Part shown: positions 5,522-7,636 of the stretch, in pieces
Layout: every line of letters begins with the position of its first letter
Position numbering within the stretch: the stretch's first letter is position 1
NCBI GenBank assembly: GCA_017508505.1
Contig: JAFVYT010000003.1
Span: 1 to 7,636 of the forward strand
DNA: 7,636 nucleotides
Source: Clostridia bacterium
GTDB taxonomy: Bacteria > Bacillota_A > Clostridia > Oscillospirales > SIG627
Direction: 5' to 3'
Made by a program: the position numbers and the translations under genes
Notes under the pieces: model-generated
Told to the model about the DNA's origin: nothing
What the model saw: only the letters and a program-made list of their open reading frames with translations
Databases searched by the model: none

Positions 5522-7495
5522 TTGGCTCGAAAAAAAGCACTGAAGATCCTCTCTTACGACCCCTATCTTCAGCCCTATGAAGAAAAGCTGGAGGAGCGGC
5601 TGCAGGCCTTTGAACGAAAAAAGCACACGCTTCTGGGAAAGGGTCGCTCTCTGGCCGCCTTTGCCAACGGGCATCTGTATTTCGGCTTTCACCGAACCCG
5701 CGAGGGCTGGGTCTATCGGGAGTGGGCTCCCGGTGCCGACGCACTCTTTCTGACGGGAGATTTTTGTGGCTGGGACACAACGGCTCACCCGATGGAAAAG
5801 GGTGAAAACGGCGTTTTCACCCTGCATCTGAAGGGACGGGGAGCCTTAAAGCCCGGAGAGCGGGTGCAGACCATCGTCTCCCACAAGGGCAGGCTCCTTC
5901 GAAGGATCCCTCTTTACGCGACCCGTGTGGTGCAGGATCCCGAGACACTCCTTTGGTGTGCACAGATCGAGGATCCCACTCCCTACCCTTGGACGGACAA
6001 GGACTTCACGCCTCCCGAAAAGCCTCTGATCTACGAATGCCACGTGGGAATGGCCCAGGAGGAGGGTCGTGTCGGAGGGTATTCGGAGTTTTGCGATCGG
6101 ATCCTCCCGCGGATCCAAAGGGCGGGCTACAACACCCTGCAAATTATGGCCATTATGGAGCATCCCTACTATGGCTCCTTCGGATATCAGGTCTCAAACT
6201 TCTTTGCGGCCTCCTCCCGCTACGGTACCTCCCGAGAGCTGAAGCGGCTCATCGACACCGCCCACTCCATGGGCATTGCGGTGCTGCTGGATCTGGTTCA
6301 CTCTCACGCGGTAAAAAATACCGCCGAGGGGCTGAACGAGTTCGACGGAACGAGCCATCAGTTCTTTCACGAGGGAGAACGGGGCGAGCACAGCGCTTGG
6401 GGCACCAAGCTCTTTGATTACGGAAAGCCCGAGATGCTGCATTTTCTCCTTTCCAATTTAAAATTCTGGATGGAGGAATACCACTTTGACGGCTTCCGCT
6501 TCGACGGAGTCACCTCGATGCTCTATCACAACCACGGCCTCGGCACCGTGTTTTCCTCCTACGACATGTATTTTTCCTCCAACACCGACACCGATGCGGT
6601 GGTCTACCTGCAATTGGCCAACGAATTGATCCACCGTCTGAATCCCCGTGCCGTCACCGTGGCAGAGGATATGTCCGGTATGCCGGGGATGTGCCTTCCC
6701 ATTCGGGATGGAGGGCTCGGCTTTGACTACCGTCTTTCTATGGGCGTCCCCGACCTTTGGATCCGCCTGATCAAGGAGAAGCGGGACGAGGATTGGAGTA
6801 TGGGGGAGATCTGGTTTGAATTGACCCGTTCCCGCCCGATGGAAAAGAGCATCGCCTATACCGAGTCTCACGACCAGGCCCTGGTGGGAGACAAGACCAT
6901 CCTCTTTCGCCTTTGCGATGCCGAAATGTATACCCATATGGCCAAGTCTACCGAAAGCCTTGTAATCGATCGGGGCATCGCCCTGCACAAGATGCTTCGG
7001 CTTTTGACCGCAACCCTGGCAGGAGACGGATACCTGAACTTTATGGGGAATGAATTCGGCCACCCCGAATGGATCGACTTTCCGCGAGAGGGCAACGGCT
7101 GGAGCTACCACTACTGCCGCCGCCAATGGAGTCTGGCAGACGATCCGAATTTGCGCTACGGACAGCTTTTGGAATTTGATCGGGAAATGATCGCGCTTTT
7201 AAAAGAGGTAGACCGTCAGAAGGCGACCCTGATCCACCTTCACGAGGACAACAAGCTCCTCTTTTACGCCAAGGGAGATCGGATCTTCCTCTTTAACCTT
7301 CACCCAAGCCAATCCTTCGAGAGTTACCCCGTTCCGGCGGAAGAGGGGCGGTACGAGCCCATCCTTTCCACGGATTCCGAGCGCTTCGGGGGCTTCGGCC
7401 GGGTGGACGAGCACTACGTCTACAATGCCGGTCAAGCAGGCTTTCGCATTTATCTGCCTGCCCGATGCGCTCTGGTTCTGCAAAAAAAGAGATAA
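5522..7495 (+). CDS. glgB: 1,4-alpha-glucan (glycogen) branching enzyme, eukaryote-like GH13_8 type
   Basis: The enzyme cuts alpha-1,4-glucan chains and re-attaches them by alpha-1,6 bonds, forming branch points in glycogen; it is cytoplasmic. The 657 residues follow the layout of human GBE1 and plant branching enzymes rather than E. coli GlgB. An N-terminal helix ([15 protein letters not shown]) precedes a CBM48 domain (about 60-150, with YREWAPGA and GDFCGWD). The (beta/alpha)8 GH13 barrel contains [32 protein letters not shown] and DLVHSH (D257-H262). The nucleophile is D328 in FRFDGVTSM, the acid/base is E382 in [10 protein letters not shown], and D451 lies in [33 protein letters not shown]-like sequence and a C-terminal beta domain follow. 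All catalytic residues are present. In bacteria this subfamily is best known from Bacteroidetes. It starts at TTG (see its ribosome site). No other glycogen gene is adjacent, whereas bacterial branching enzymes often sit beside glgC, glgA or glgP. The symbol reflects function; it is not an orthologue of E. coli GlgB (GH13_9). Confidence 0.95.
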   Translation: [657 protein letters not shown]

Positions 7496-7544
7496 AAAAG
7501 GGGATGTAAAAAAAGCGCAGACCGCCTATTCCTATAAAACAAAA

Positions 7545-7587
7545 GGGATTCTTTGGAATAAAACGTCCGAAGAATCCCGTTTTTTTG
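7545..7587 (+). terminator. Intrinsic terminator of the branching-enzyme gene
   Basis: A 13-bp stem with one G-T pair, GGGATTCTTTGGA (7545-7557) with TCCGAAGAATCCC (7566-7578), has an 8-base loop and is followed by G and seven T. It lies 50 bases after the stop codon. The stretch between (7496-7544) holds no recognisable feature, nor does 7588-7636. Confidence 0.9.
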
Positions 7588-7636
7588 ATAAAAACAATAA
7601 AAAAACGCATTTTTTGCTACGAACAAACTTCGCCAC

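Noticed and set aside
6458..7126. 222-codon minus-strand open frame inside the branching-enzyme gene
   Set aside because: It is antisense to highly conserved catalytic sequence, and its own product shows no family motif.

Overview
The window reads as chromosomal DNA from a Gram-positive, clostridia-like bacterium (Bacillota). The basis is the strong AAGGAGG-type ribosome sites, TTGnnA-17-TGnTATnAT (sigma-A-like) promoters, a CCA-encoding tRNA-Gln, compact intergenic DNA with A-tract/T-tract intrinsic terminators, C-ending codon preference and a clostridial-type MscL. The exact lineage cannot be read from the sequence. No phage, insertion sequence, CRISPR array or obvious island boundary is visible.

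Layout: (1) 1-354, minus strand, the 5' part of mscL, an osmotic safety valve with a Cys-x2-Cys motif on its tail, cut by the window edge. (2) 477-638, a complete one-gene tRNA unit: consensus promoter, tRNA-Gln(CUG), terminator. (3) 705-4490, a two-gene operon with its own promoter and terminator. It encodes a zinc-ribbon / NPxPxV-repeat / four-helix membrane protein and, 3 bases later, a 925-residue protein with a large predicted extracellular region, a von Willebrand A (VWA) domain with an intact MIDAS, and a C-terminal membrane anchor. (4) 4525-5449, a single-gene unit for a short-chain dehydrogenase/reductase, with a terminator-like hairpin in its leader. (5) 5455-7587, a single-gene unit for a glycogen branching enzyme of the eukaryote-like GH13_8 type, starting at TTG. 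The last 49 bases hold nothing assignable.

Apart from the two-gene operon, the genes are independent units, each with its own promoter and, where visible, its own terminator; they do not form one pathway. The operon is the part most likely to represent something undescribed. Both products are predicted to keep a proline/alanine-rich segment in the cytoplasm (the repeat linker of the first, the C-terminal tail of the second). The VWA protein exposes a metal-dependent ligand-binding domain outside, while its partner carries a cytoplasmic zinc ribbon. A membrane complex linking an outside binding event to a cytoplasmic readout is a reasonable hypothesis, but no function can be read from the sequence.
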